The notes under the pieces are model-generated. The model searched no databases. It saw only the letters and a list, made by a program, of their open reading frames with translations, and was not told where the DNA came from. A program made the position numbers and the translations under genes. Below, in pieces: positions 45,706 to 55,513 of a DNA stretch of 64,000 nt (the first letter of the stretch is position 1; the number at the start of each line of letters is the position of its first letter). This stretch comes from Cryptomeria japonica. Its lineage: Eukaryota > Streptophyta > Pinopsida > Cupressales > Cupressaceae. The stretch is taken from positions 291,246,457 through 291,310,456 of the forward strand of contig NC_081410.1 in NCBI RefSeq assembly GCF_030272615.1. Reading direction: 5' to 3'.

Positions 45706-47145
45706 CTACTTGAAGTCTCCCCATAAGGAGTTGGATTTTGCTGTGTGTGGATCTGACGTTGAAGATTGCTGCTTTTCTTTATTATGAGGAACCAAACTGT
45801 CTTGGGCTGCCCCCATTGCATTACAATGTTGAAATGGATTGTGATCAGCTGATATGGATATTTCTTGTCCATCATAAGGAAACTTGACACACTGGTGATA
45901 TGTAGAAGGTACTGCTTGCATTTCATGTATCCAGGGTCGTCCTAATAAAATATTGTAGGTTAGATCAATATCTAAGACTTGACAAATAGTATCCTTTTGT
46001 ACTGGGCCTACTTGAATAGGTAATATCACTGTGCCTTTAGAGGACCTTTCCTCATCATCATATGCTTTTATGGTAATTTTCTTCCAAGGGTCAATAGATT
46101 CTTCTGAGAAGCCTAATGCATGGATAAGCTTTAAAGTACATATATTAAGACCGGCTCCTCCATCTATTAGGACTCTTTTGACTCGGTGTTTGCAAACAAT
46201 GACTTCAATATGGAGAGGAGTATTATGTGGATGGATCAAGGAAGCATTGTCGTGCTCTGAGAAGGTAAGGTTATGAGGTCTTGTCATATGGGCGACCATG
46301 GCTTGAAATCTGTCTGTATCCAGATTTTGAGGTACATTTGTTTCCAATAATGTTTGCTCCAATATGTCTTTGTGCTTGGGTGATAGTTTTAATAATTCTA
46401 GGATAGATATCTGAGCTGGATTCTTGCGTAGTTGGCTAACCAAGTCATATTGGATTTTTGGTGTGGTGGTTGTAGGTGTAGTATGTCCCTTCAAGACATA
46501 TTTCTGAGTGCGGGTTGTTACATTGACAGATTCATGATCACGCTGATCTCGAATGGTGATGACATTTATTTGATGATCTTCAGCTGATATATGGTTGATA
46601 GTGTTGTTGTAGATGTGATTAATACGAGCTCCGCGTGTATCATCTGAAGTGGATGCTCCATCCTTGTTGTAATTTGGGAGAGGATTTTTAAAGGCTCCGT
46701 GATCACCATTTGTTTTGAGACCATCAACCGTTAAGTCACCTCGATCAATCATGTCCTGGACTATGGGTTTCAATCTCATGCATTCGTTTGTTCTATGACC
46801 CTTGTTGTGATGGAAATCACAATAGTGTGAATCATTCCACCAAGGTGGTTTGATTGGGGGTTCATAATTGTTGAGTGGCGGTAAAGAAAGAATCTTATTT
46901 GCCAAAAGTTCTCTGAATGCGGATTCTAGTGACTGTCCCAGTGGTGTGAAGATATGCTTTTGGAAATTGTTCGTGTTGTTGCGTGGATTGTTGTTAGGTC
47001 CTAGATTCATGTTTTTGCCTTGATTATCGTTGGTGTTGTTTGTGTTGAATTGTCCTTGATCAGTGTTTGGCGCATATGTGTTAGCACTGGGAGTAGCATT
47101 TTTAGGATTTTTCGTGTTTTGAGGATTTCCAGATAATGCAAGCAC
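45706..47145 (-). pseudogene. Element B nucleocapsid knuckle and protease
   Basis: 479 codons open. Zinc knuckle YCDFHHNKGHRTNEC (C-x2-H-x4-H-x4-C) near 46,800, followed by VQDMIDRGDLTVDG. Then YDLVSQLRKNPAQISILELL (pre-protease block), VKRVLIDGGAGLNICTLKLI (protease active site, D-G-G) and YNILLGRPWIHEMQAVPS (second protease block, near 45,920). The same blocks in the same order occur in A and D. It ends at a TAG 45,706-45,708 before the G-patch segment. Confidence 0.88.
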
Positions 47146-48399
47146 TGGTTGTTTTGATTTAGGATCATGTGATTCGTTGTTGCCTTCGTTCTTGTTTTGA
47201 GTCTAAAATCGAGATTTGTCAAAGTTGGTGTTGTTTTGGTTATTGTAGTTTGATGAGTTTGTTCCTTCCTTGTAGAATTTTAGTGTTCCCTTTTGGACAC
47301 ATGCTTCCTCTACTTGAATACCATTTTCTATCAATTTAGCGAAAGATGGTATGCATTGAAGTTTTAGTCTGTAACTCATTTCGCCATTCAAGTTATCAAT
47401 GAAGATTTCCATTTTCTCTTTTTCAGGAATATCTCGAGGATATTTAGATACCATGCATCTCCAGCGTTGAAGGAACGCCATGAATGTTTCATTGTTCTTT
47501 TGTTTGGTGTTACAAACATCTAGCATGGTTATGGCATGTTGGATGTTGTAGGAATAGTGGGTGATGAATTTGTTAACCAACTCATCAAATGATCTGACAG
47601 GTGGCGAAATTTTGGATAACCATTCCATGGTTTGCCCTCCCAAGCTTCTGGGGAATAATATCATCAAATAGGTGTCATCATGAGCAAATTCAAGGCTCAA
47701 TGTGCAAAATTCTTGAACATGATCCTGGGGATCACTTTTCCCATCATATTTATCAAATTTGGGAACGTCCGAGTTTGGAGGAAAAGGCACCATGTTCAAG
47801 CTTCTGTCAAATGGATAAGGACAGATTTCATTTAAAGAGTATCGCACTATTGTCCCTTGTTGCATATCCTGTATTTGTCTTTGCAACATTTGCATTTGTT
47901 GAGTAAGGGCTGCCAAGGGTATATTGTCTTGCCGAGGAAAAAGTTCTTGCCTTGTATTGGTTCTCAGCTGAAAAGGTGTGGTAAATGGTATATGTTGCTC
48001 TGGTGTTTCTAGCTCAGGTATACGCATTTCTGGTATGCGTTGTTCTGGAATGTGTTGTTCAAAGTTATGTTGTTCGGGTATGCGAGTTTCTTCTTCTCTA
48101 TTTTGTTCTTGATATGCATATTGCCGAGATCCGGTTTGAAAAATGTTTGGGTCGAAATCTTCAGGAAGTTTAACGCCCTTGCTTGTGAGCATCAACAGAT
48201 ATTTTTCCTTGTCATTTTCCATGAGCTTTTCGACAAGTTTTTGGAAGGAGGGATTTACTTGACATTCCCGAAGAAGAGCTTCAGTAATTTCAGGTTCTTC
48301 TACGGGCGGAACTTCAAAAGGATTTGATAATCTTCGATTCATACTGGACTCAGTGGGTGTCTCACTTTGTTTGTTACTTTGAGAGTGAGTAACAGGCAT
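47146..48399 (-). pseudogene. Element B gag capsid region
   Basis: The first ATG of the frame is at 48,399 (MPVTHSQSNKQSETPTESSM), two bases past the ORF1 stop. N-terminal KLVEKLMENDKEKYLLML is shared with A. A run of repeated IPE(Q/M)(H/R)IPE units (near 48,000-48,070) follows, then the capsid domain: CPYPFDRSLNMVPFP, KFDKYDGKSDPQDHVQEF, LFPRSLGGQTMEWLSKI, THYSYNIQHAITMLDVCNT, KYPRDIPEKEKMEIFIDNL. A single TAG (47,203-47,205) precedes the Asn-rich linker to the knuckle. It is otherwise well preserved and is the best capsid reference in the window. Confidence 0.9.
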
Positions 48400-48400
48400 T

Positions 48401-48895
48401 TTAGTAGAAGCTTTCAGTGATGAAAGGGACAAAAGCCTCCTCGATGTGTTGCTCGGGCGTTGGTGGTTCTGGTCGAGATGTGTTATATGTGATGCACTCG
48501 TCGGGCAAGAATGCTGGATTGATTTTTCCGCTGCGGTTTATGGTTTGATTAAAAGCAGACTTTTGACAGTATGCTCTTGTCTTCAAGGGTTCTTTGTCAA
48601 ATTCGCTAGATTTGTTTTGGATATAATGTTTGACGTGATGAAGAAATACCCGAGGAGATTTGAAGAGTTGACGATTGATGTATAAAAACTTATTTCGCTT
48701 GATGAATTTGGAAAAACTAGGTTGTCGTTTCTTCAACGTGATGTTACGATAGAGGTTCTTTCTTCTCAGAATAAGGGGATTAGTCATGCATGAGTGATCA
48801 ATGATTTCCTTTGATTGGTTTGGATTCAATTGGTTCTTGTTTTGAAAAAGTTCAAATCTTACTTTATCAAAGTGAAGGTTTAGATGTCCCTTCAT
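48401..48895 (-). CDS. Element B ORF1, small basic protein upstream of gag
   Basis: 164 residues from ATG 48,895 (MKGHLNLHFDKVRFELFQNK) to TAA 48,403-48,401. The stop and the gag start are nearly fused (TAAAATG), in a different frame, which would suit termination-reinitiation or splicing. It is rich in Lys, Arg, Asn and His (LKKRQPSFSKFIKRNKFLYI) and ends in an acidic/Pro segment. Element A has a recognisable relative at 31,884-32,111, so the ORF has been kept as protein. I do not recognise a domain. Ogre-type Tat elements have an ORF before gag, but homology is not shown. It could alternatively be an N-terminal gag extension. Confidence 0.6.
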   Translation of the reverse strand: MKGHLNLHFDKVRFELFQNKNQLNPNQSKEIIDHSCMTNPLILRRKNLYRNITLKKRQPSFSKFIKRNKFLYINRQLFKSPRVFLHHVKHYIQNKSSEFDKEPLKTRAYCQKSAFNQTINRSGKINPAFLPDECITYNTSRPEPPTPEQHIEEAFVPFITESFY

Positions 48896-49254
48896 GATAA
48901 AGCGTGTCAAATGATATGGATAAAAGCTTCCCAATCTGGAAACTGGATTTGACGATTTGAGAATTTTAAACAAGTATTTTTGAGATAGAAATCCGTAAGA
49001 TGGTAAAGGATTCTGATGACACTGATGATGAAATTTTTTTGGATTATGATAGGAGAGACATCCTCTATTGTGCGATTTGTTTAGGATTCGAACAACTTGT
49101 TTAACACAAATTTAGCTTGAGAAAAGTTTTTAATAGTTTGTTTTTGTCACTCTGGTTTGATAAAAGATGATTTTTGATGAAAAAGTTTTCTAAAATATTT
49201 TTGAAATTTTCAAAATTTTTTAGTTTTGGACTCTTTGTTTTTTGGCCTTGGACC

Positions 49255-49885
49255 ACACGCTAAAACAAAGTTTACATGCGCTACTGAATTTACCTGATGT
49301 GCTAAAGGAATAAGCACACGCGCTAATCTGCCCCTAGATACGCGCTAAAGTTTGGATTTTGGAAATTTTTTGTTTAATTGGTGAAAAATTTACGCGCTAG
49401 ACTGGGCTTTATACGCGCTAACTGTTGGAGTATATGTGCTAAAATATGGTTTCTACGCGTTAAGCTATTTCTTCCACGCGCTAAAGTTAGGATTGTTGAA
49501 AATTTGTTTGGAAAATCTACGTGCTACACTAGGCCTGATACGCGCTAACTGTTTGCGTGAATGCGCTAATGTGTGTATGCCACGCGCTAAAAGTAGGACT
49601 ATTGAAATTTGTTGTTGAATTTTTGAAAAAGTTACGCGCTACACTGGGCGTGTGAAGCGCTAACTGTTTTGTTTTATGCGCTAATTCTTGGTTCCCACGC
49701 GCTAATAGGTTGCTGCGACGCGCTAGACTGTGTTGTGGATGCGCTAAAGGATCATTACTGTTTTTGCCTGAGAGTAAAACGCTACTGTTTTAAGTCCACG
49801 CGCTAATTTGAGGTTTGGATGCGCTAGCAAAAGTCTTCCACGCGCTAAGATGTTGTTCTTATGCGCTAGACTGCCCTGATTTTTC
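49255..49885 (-). repeat. Leader array 1 of ACGCGCTAA / ATGCGCTAA motifs (element B)
   Basis: About 25 motif copies in 630 bp, each 15-35 bp apart. On the gag-sense strand they read TTAGCGC(A/G)T. Spacers are unrelated, so only the 9-10-bp core is kept. Confidence 0.88.
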
Positions 49886-50489
49886 TGTTTGGGTGTTTTC
49901 TTGAGATTTTTGATTTTTGTTGAAAATTTTTCAAGTGCGATGGATGATTTTCTGAAGTAATAAATACAAGCACGGCACAAAAAGTACAACCATTTTTCCC
50001 AATCTAACAAAAAGTGTATGTTCTGCGAGGATGCGTTCAAATCCCCAATGTTTAAACAGGTTTGGATACAAGTAATACACTTCAGAAAGACTCTTTATTC
50101 AAGGGTAATAAATAACATCATAGCCCACTAGTCTCGATACTCCATCAGCTCAAACAGCCGTGTCACCCCCTAGGGGGCACCTGTTTTTTTGCCTTTTGCC
50201 AGAAGTTAACCCAAAGTGAACTGCTTCACAGTTGAGTAGTTATCTTGGGAGATATATGGTGAGTAATCTTGGGGGTGGATTCTTCCCCACCCTTGCACTA
50301 TGATGTTATAAATGTTCGGTTACTGACTCAGTTCAAAGCTTCTAATTCTATGGTTTGTAATCATGCTTCCTGTTCGATCGTCAGTGATAAACTCCCTTAA
50401 GAGGCTTCCCAACCTTTAGAACAAAGGCTTTACGTATCTCAAGGATATTGGGGGAAGGCTAATCACTGCGCGCAACCGTTGAAAAAGAT

Positions 50490-50735
50490 TTTCGTCACTT
50501 TCCACATTTGATTATAGTGGGTTGGAATTCTTGGCGTCAAAGCCGTTCCCCACTTAGGTCATTCCCTTCACACCGGCCATAAACGGCTTTAAGAGTTGAT
50601 TGCAACTCCTCGGGAAGGCAGGCCTGCTAAAGGATTTATTGCTTGAATGAAATAAAGCTATAAGAATGGTCTGAATTTTTGATCACCCAGTTAAGGGGAG
50701 AGCATATTCCTACCACTTTCGAGACAAAGCAATCA
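50490..50735 (-). other. Conserved non-coding leader block (element B copy)
   Basis: Counterpart of 33,030-33,310: ttcgtcac, gattatagtgggttggaa, ggtcattcccttcacac, gggaaggcaggcc, gctaaaggatttattgcttg, atcacccagttaagggg, agcatattcctaccacttt. Same order and spacing. Confidence 0.6.
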
Positions 50736-51059
50736 ATTTTATTTTAGTCTTTCAAATCAGTGATTTTGCTAAAATCTAGGTGGAGATGTTGCTCCACAAA
50801 ACATGATGTTCATTTTTATCCTGTCAAAGCAATGATTTGCTGATCTATGAAAGGAATTTTGTCAACAAAGCAAAATTTTTGATGTATCGGTCAACAAAAG
50901 AAATCAATTACAAAAGAAAAGCATCCGCTCCACCTACAAGAAATTATCAGAGTACTGCAAGCAAAAAAAAGGAAAATTATTAGCGAATTTGGGGGACTTC
51001 CACAAGTCTAATATTCCAGTTCGGTTACAATTTTTTTTTTTTTTTCTCTGACTGTGATG

Positions 51060-51475
51060 CACTACAGAACAAACTGTACACACTACAGTATGTGATCTAT
51101 GCGCTAAAATTTATGCTAAATGCGCTACTCTATTCTCTGGATGCGCTACTGTGGGTTTTGGAAACGCTATTCTGTGTTTTTTCGACGCTGCAGGTAATTT
51201 CAAATATGATGCGCTAATTTTTGGGTTGCACGTGCTGTATTATGGGTTATAAGCGCTGAACTGGGGATCGTATGCGATATTCTGGCTGTTGAATGCGCTA
51301 CTCTGTGATTCACTCGTGTCGAGACCTACAGGAAAGTGTTAGAAGGAGTTATGCGCTAAGAGAATGTCTTCACGCGCTAATCTTTAGACCACACGCGCTA
51401 AACAGGGAGTTGGATGCGCTACTCTGTTGATTGGATGCGCTAAACAGTGAACTGAAAGCGCTAATTCAATTTTCC
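51060..51475 (-). repeat. Leader array 2 of ATGCGCTA motifs (element B)
   Basis: About 15 copies of atgcgcta(a/c) or acgcgctaa with a few worn ones (aacgctatt, atgcgatatt), ending about 55 bp before the primer site. Confidence 0.85.
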
Positions 51476-51529
51476 CGTGTGCTTGCAAAAATGGTTAGTT
51501 TCAAAAACCGATTTGTTATTTGGGGTCGG

Positions 51530-51549
51530 GCCCCACGGTGGGCGCCAGA
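51530..51549 (-). other. Primer-binding site of element B
   Basis: On the minus strand CTGGCGCCCACCGTGGGGCC lies right after the LTR terminus ..CGCATACA. It shares GGCGCCCA-CGTGGGGC with element A. Confidence 0.8.
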
Positions 51550-53031
51550 AATGTATGCGGGAAAAGTGGGCGAATAAAACTTAATATGTGAAAATTTAGT
51601 TAAATACTAGTCCACACACACACAGGACTTCTTGGAGCAAGCTATGGAGTAACGTAGTGTTACTCAACTTCCCAAGGAGGGTCCCATGGTTCTCTATCTC
51701 ACAATGTCCCTCAAACCAACGTTTTTGCTTTCAGATCATTGAGCAAAATGGTTTAGGGATGGCAAATATGAGAACGAGAGATGCTTTTGCTAAATTTAGT
51801 ATGAAATAGATGTGAAACTATGTATGATGCTAAAAATGCAATAAACTAGATGATAAGATGACGAGGTTAGTATGAATACTATCCTAACATGGTATATTTA
51901 GTCTATGATTGAACTAAAATGATAAAGAAAGTAATCTAAACATGCATATTTAGTCTAATTCCTGATCTAAAAGAGGCTAAATGATGAGCATAAAGATGAT
52001 ATGAAAAGGCTTGAAAGTATTTGAGCATAAGTGTAATGCTTCAAATTTGAAAGATGATTGTTCAAAATGGAGAAATGAGAGCTCTATTTATAGCATAAAC
52101 AGGGCAATGGATGGTCAAGATTGAAAGGTTTAATCAAGGGTTGAGTTTGAAAGTTGGGGATCCATGTGCACAATTGGCACCAATGAAATGGTGACAAATG
52201 TCAACATAGGGTTGGGTTGAGAGAAGAGGTTGGAGGCATTAAAGGCCTGAGAAGACCTCATGGTTATCTAAAGGCTAAGGGTCAAGTCTAAGTTAGGCTT
52301 ACCCACTGGATTAAGAGTTAATCCAAGGATAAACCTTTGTGCAAATGATTAAGAGATAATCATGGTCAAAGCATTAATGGCCTGATGAGACCCTTGGATT
52401 GGATAGAGGTTGAGTCAAAACAAATGTTTTAACCATGTGGGAGGGTTTGAATTAACCATTAATGGTTATTGGAGACTTTGGGGATTAAGTGGTTGAAGGT
52501 TGGAAGCCTTCAATGGTTTTCAAAGACTTTAAGGGTTTTGGTGGTTGAAGGTTGAAAACCTTTAATGGTTATCAAAGACTTTAAGCTATTTGAGAAGTGA
52601 CTTCCCTTTGCTTAGGGATGTGACAAAGTTTAGAGGAGGGGTTAGGTTGATTAGAAGATTCTAGAAGGGATTAGAAAGGGGTTTGGGATTTTGCAAGTGG
52701 ATGGAGGGATAATAGGATTTAATTGAAATAATTTAATTTATTCAATTTGGTTGTAATTTGGAGAAATTAAATAAATTAGATTTATTCAATTTGGGATAAC
52801 TATTTAATTAAATTTGAATTTAATTAAAAGTGGATAGGGGGGTTTTAATTGAATAAAATGATTTATTCATTAAATGGTATAGTGAATTTAATTTAAATAA
52901 ATTGAATAATTTATTTAATTAAATAGAAGAATGTGGATAATTTAATCAAATTGGATCTAATCAAATAGAGAAATGAATATAAAATATTCATTTACGACTA
53001 TGGTCATTTTTATACGTCTATATTTTGCCCC

Positions 53032-53069
53032 TCTTTGAAGTGACATGTGTGCACATGTTATTTCAAAGA
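53032..53069. promoter_or_regulatory. Conserved palindrome in right LTR B
   Basis: 38 bp, TCTTTGAAGTGACATGTGT / GCACATGTTATTTCAAAGA, pairing at 16 of 19 positions. Here the inner arms pair better than in the left copy (ACATGTG against CACATGT). Confidence 0.7.
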
Positions 53070-53373
53070 AAATGATGCTTTATCATGATTTATGATCTAA
53101 TGCAATTTTTGTGTCGCTCTTTTGATTTGCAAGTCGTGCCTCAGATTCGATGTGTGATGCCCCAGATTCGATGTGTAATGCCCCCTTGGGAGATGAATCA
53201 ATTTTGAAAATTTTTGATTTAATTTGATGAAGTTCGTATGATGTGTATGATTTCGTGCATGTAAAAAGTGTGTAGATTGATTCATCTCCCGATAAGTTAC
53301 AACTGTTTTGGTATAGGGGATGCCGCGACCATATTACAGGGCTAGTCGGCTAACCCTAATTTCATTTTCCTCC

Positions 53374-53380
53374 TATAAAA
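53374..53380 (+). promoter_or_regulatory. TATA box of right LTR B PMD gene
   Basis: TATAAAAGGGG 75 bp before ATG 53,455; identical to the left copy. Confidence 0.6.
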
Positions 53381-53454
53381 GGGGAAAAGGGTTTGATTTA
53401 GGTTCATTTGTGCTTTATTGATTTTGGAGAAAGAGAATTTTCTCTGGAGAGAAA

Positions 53455-55510
53455 ATGCCTATTCCCTATCACAGACACCATTTTGAGCGCGTTCGGAGGT
53501 ACCAGAGACCTGTAGCGCGTGGACCACCAGTAAGTCAACGTTTTTGACCCCTTTTTGATTTTTCGTTTTGTCATTTTTAGTCATTTTTTGAATTTCAAAC
53601 TTTGGGTGTTTTGTTTTAGCGTGTCTAAGGTCAACAGTAGCGCATACGAAATGTGAAGTAGCGCATCAAGTTAAATTTAGGGGTTGCGTCCGAAAACTGT
53701 AGGTTAGCGCATAAAACTTTTAGGTTAGCGCATGCATGGATAATAGCACATAAAAAGTGTTGGGTAGCGCATCGCGTCAACAGGGTAGCGCATAGGTGTG
53801 ACCTAGCGCATAGGGGCTGCAGAGGGTCGCATAGGGAAGGGGTTTTAGCGCGTAGGACTAAAAGAGTAGCGCCTAGGAAGGGTAGATTAGCACGTAGGCA
53901 GAGTCTAGCGCATGGGGTGGGTTAGGTAGTGCATTGGATGAAAATTTTAGCGCGTAGACAGAGTCTAGCGCATAGAACAGGTAGATTAGCGGGTAGGAGA
54001 GACAACCTAGCGCGTGGGGGTGATTTAGCGCTTTGAAGATCTGTTTTAGCGCATCTGAAAATTTTTGCAGTTTTGCCCGAGTTGAAAATTTGTTTTGTCT
54101 TCCTATCATGTTTTGATGAATTTACCCAATATGAGTGTTTGTATAACTTGTTTTGATTTGCAAGTTGTCAAGTTATATATAGATATCAATCGGTTGTGTT
54201 GATCAAAAATGATGTAGTTGCATTTTCTGTTTCAAGTTCAATGTATGTGAAAGTCTGAGTTGTGTTACAAGCCGATATGGGTTGAAAACTTGAGTTGTTT
54301 TACAAGCTGATATGGGTGGGAAACTTGAGTTGTTTTACAAGTTTATGTGATTTTGGTACTTGAGTTGTTTTGCAAGTTTTGATATGGTTTTTGAGAACTT
54401 GAGTTGTGTTACAAGTTGATATGAAATGATAGGTTTTTGAACTTGATGTAGATGAGCAAATTGTTTCATGTTGTTGATGTAAGTTTGATTTTGATATCTT
54501 TGTGTTGATGTGGAAACTGATATTGGATTTGTTTTGTTGGTTGACAGGAGCGATTGGGTGTTGTACAGTCTAGGGAGAGATTCCTGAGACCGTGGACGTT
54601 GATACCGAGATTGTCACAGGCAGACTTGGATATTATAGAGAGATGTGGATTGACCTCTCTTTTGGATATGCCTCGGTTCACTATGAACCGGGGGCTTTTG
54701 ACAGCGTTGGCAGAGAGGTGGCATAGCAACACGAACACCTTTCATTTTGCCACTGGAGAGATGACAGTGACACTGGAGGATTGCTACCGGATTTTGTGGA
54801 TTCCTGTTGTAGGGGCACTCCTTCCTTATGAGCAGTCAGAGGAGGGTGGCACAGAGGCATTCCACCGGATTTTCCAGGATGACACAGTTTGTGGCTACGA
54901 GATCCACTGGCAGGAGTTTTTGGATTTGGGTTATGCACCGCTGCCATCTGTACTGGCAGGATTCATTGGGGGATTCCTTTGTCCTGATCATAGGTCAAAG
55001 GGATTCTCGATGGGATGGGGACTGGTTTTGGAGGAGGTGGTTACGCAGGGCAGGAGGTTTGCATGGGGGTCAGCGATGCTGGCTCACTTATACAGGAGTT
55101 TACACGAGGTAGTATACCTCGGTTATGGTAGCTTGTCAGCGGGAGTGACCCTATTACAGGTATGGTGCTGGGACCACATTCTAGTAGTGAGGCCACGAGT
55201 AGACAGAGACAGGCCCGTAGGTGTAGTATATGCCTACGGATACATAGGCCTAATTGTCCAGCGTAAGCTGGGCAAACTAGAGCATTGGAGGAGAATTTTT
55301 GATGATATAGATACGGTCACCTGGAGACCGTATATAGGTTGCGAGGTATGGGAAGAGGATGTGCTGGAGATGCCCTTTGTATTTATGACACGGTATCTGA
55401 TTGGGAGGACCCCGTTCGTTATTGAGCGGTTTGTGGTGACCCGAGTTTTGAGACAGTTTGGGCGCCAGCAGGGTGTTCCACAGGGAGCATGTTTGTATGC
55501 ACGGAGGTAG
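53455..55510 (+). CDS. PMD gene, right LTR B copy, two exons, intact domain
   Basis: Exon 1 53,455-53,529 (25 codons, MPIPYHRHHFERVRRYQ...) ends at CCA/GTAAGT. The intron is 53,530-54,547 (1018 bp, acceptor TTGACAG). Exon 2 runs 54,548-55,510 in phase 0. The spliced product is about 345 residues with no internal stop: RWHSNTNTFHFATGEMTVT, CYRILWIP, LAGFIGGFLCPDHR, WGSAMLAHLYRSLHEVVYLG, YIGLIVQRKLGKLEHW and YLIGRTPFVIERFVV, the conserved blocks of the plant mobile domain. It ends at TAGTAG, where element A still has sense codons, so this is probably a shortened protein. The gene has its own TATA box and is antisense to gag-pol. PMD proteins are nuclear and linked to silencing and genome stability; a role here is not demonstrated. 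Confidence 0.75.
53615..54055 (+). repeat. TTAGCGCAT array in PMD intron 1 (right LTR B)
   Basis: Same array as 36,669-37,125 with about one unit fewer (deletion near 53,850). Confidence 0.88.
54241..54430 (+). repeat. ~36-bp minisatellite in PMD intron 1 (right LTR B)
   Basis: Five degenerate copies of aacttgagttgttttacaag plus a variable part; counterpart of 37,314-37,500. Confidence 0.8.
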
Positions 55511-55513
55511 TAG

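Larger units (their letters stand above)
48896..51529 (-). other. 5' leader of element B
   Basis: About 2.6 kb between the primer site and ORF1 without a supported gene. It has two GCGC-motif arrays and, between them, a block conserved with element A. Several T-rich runs (for example 51,029-51,046) occur. Confidence 0.7.
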
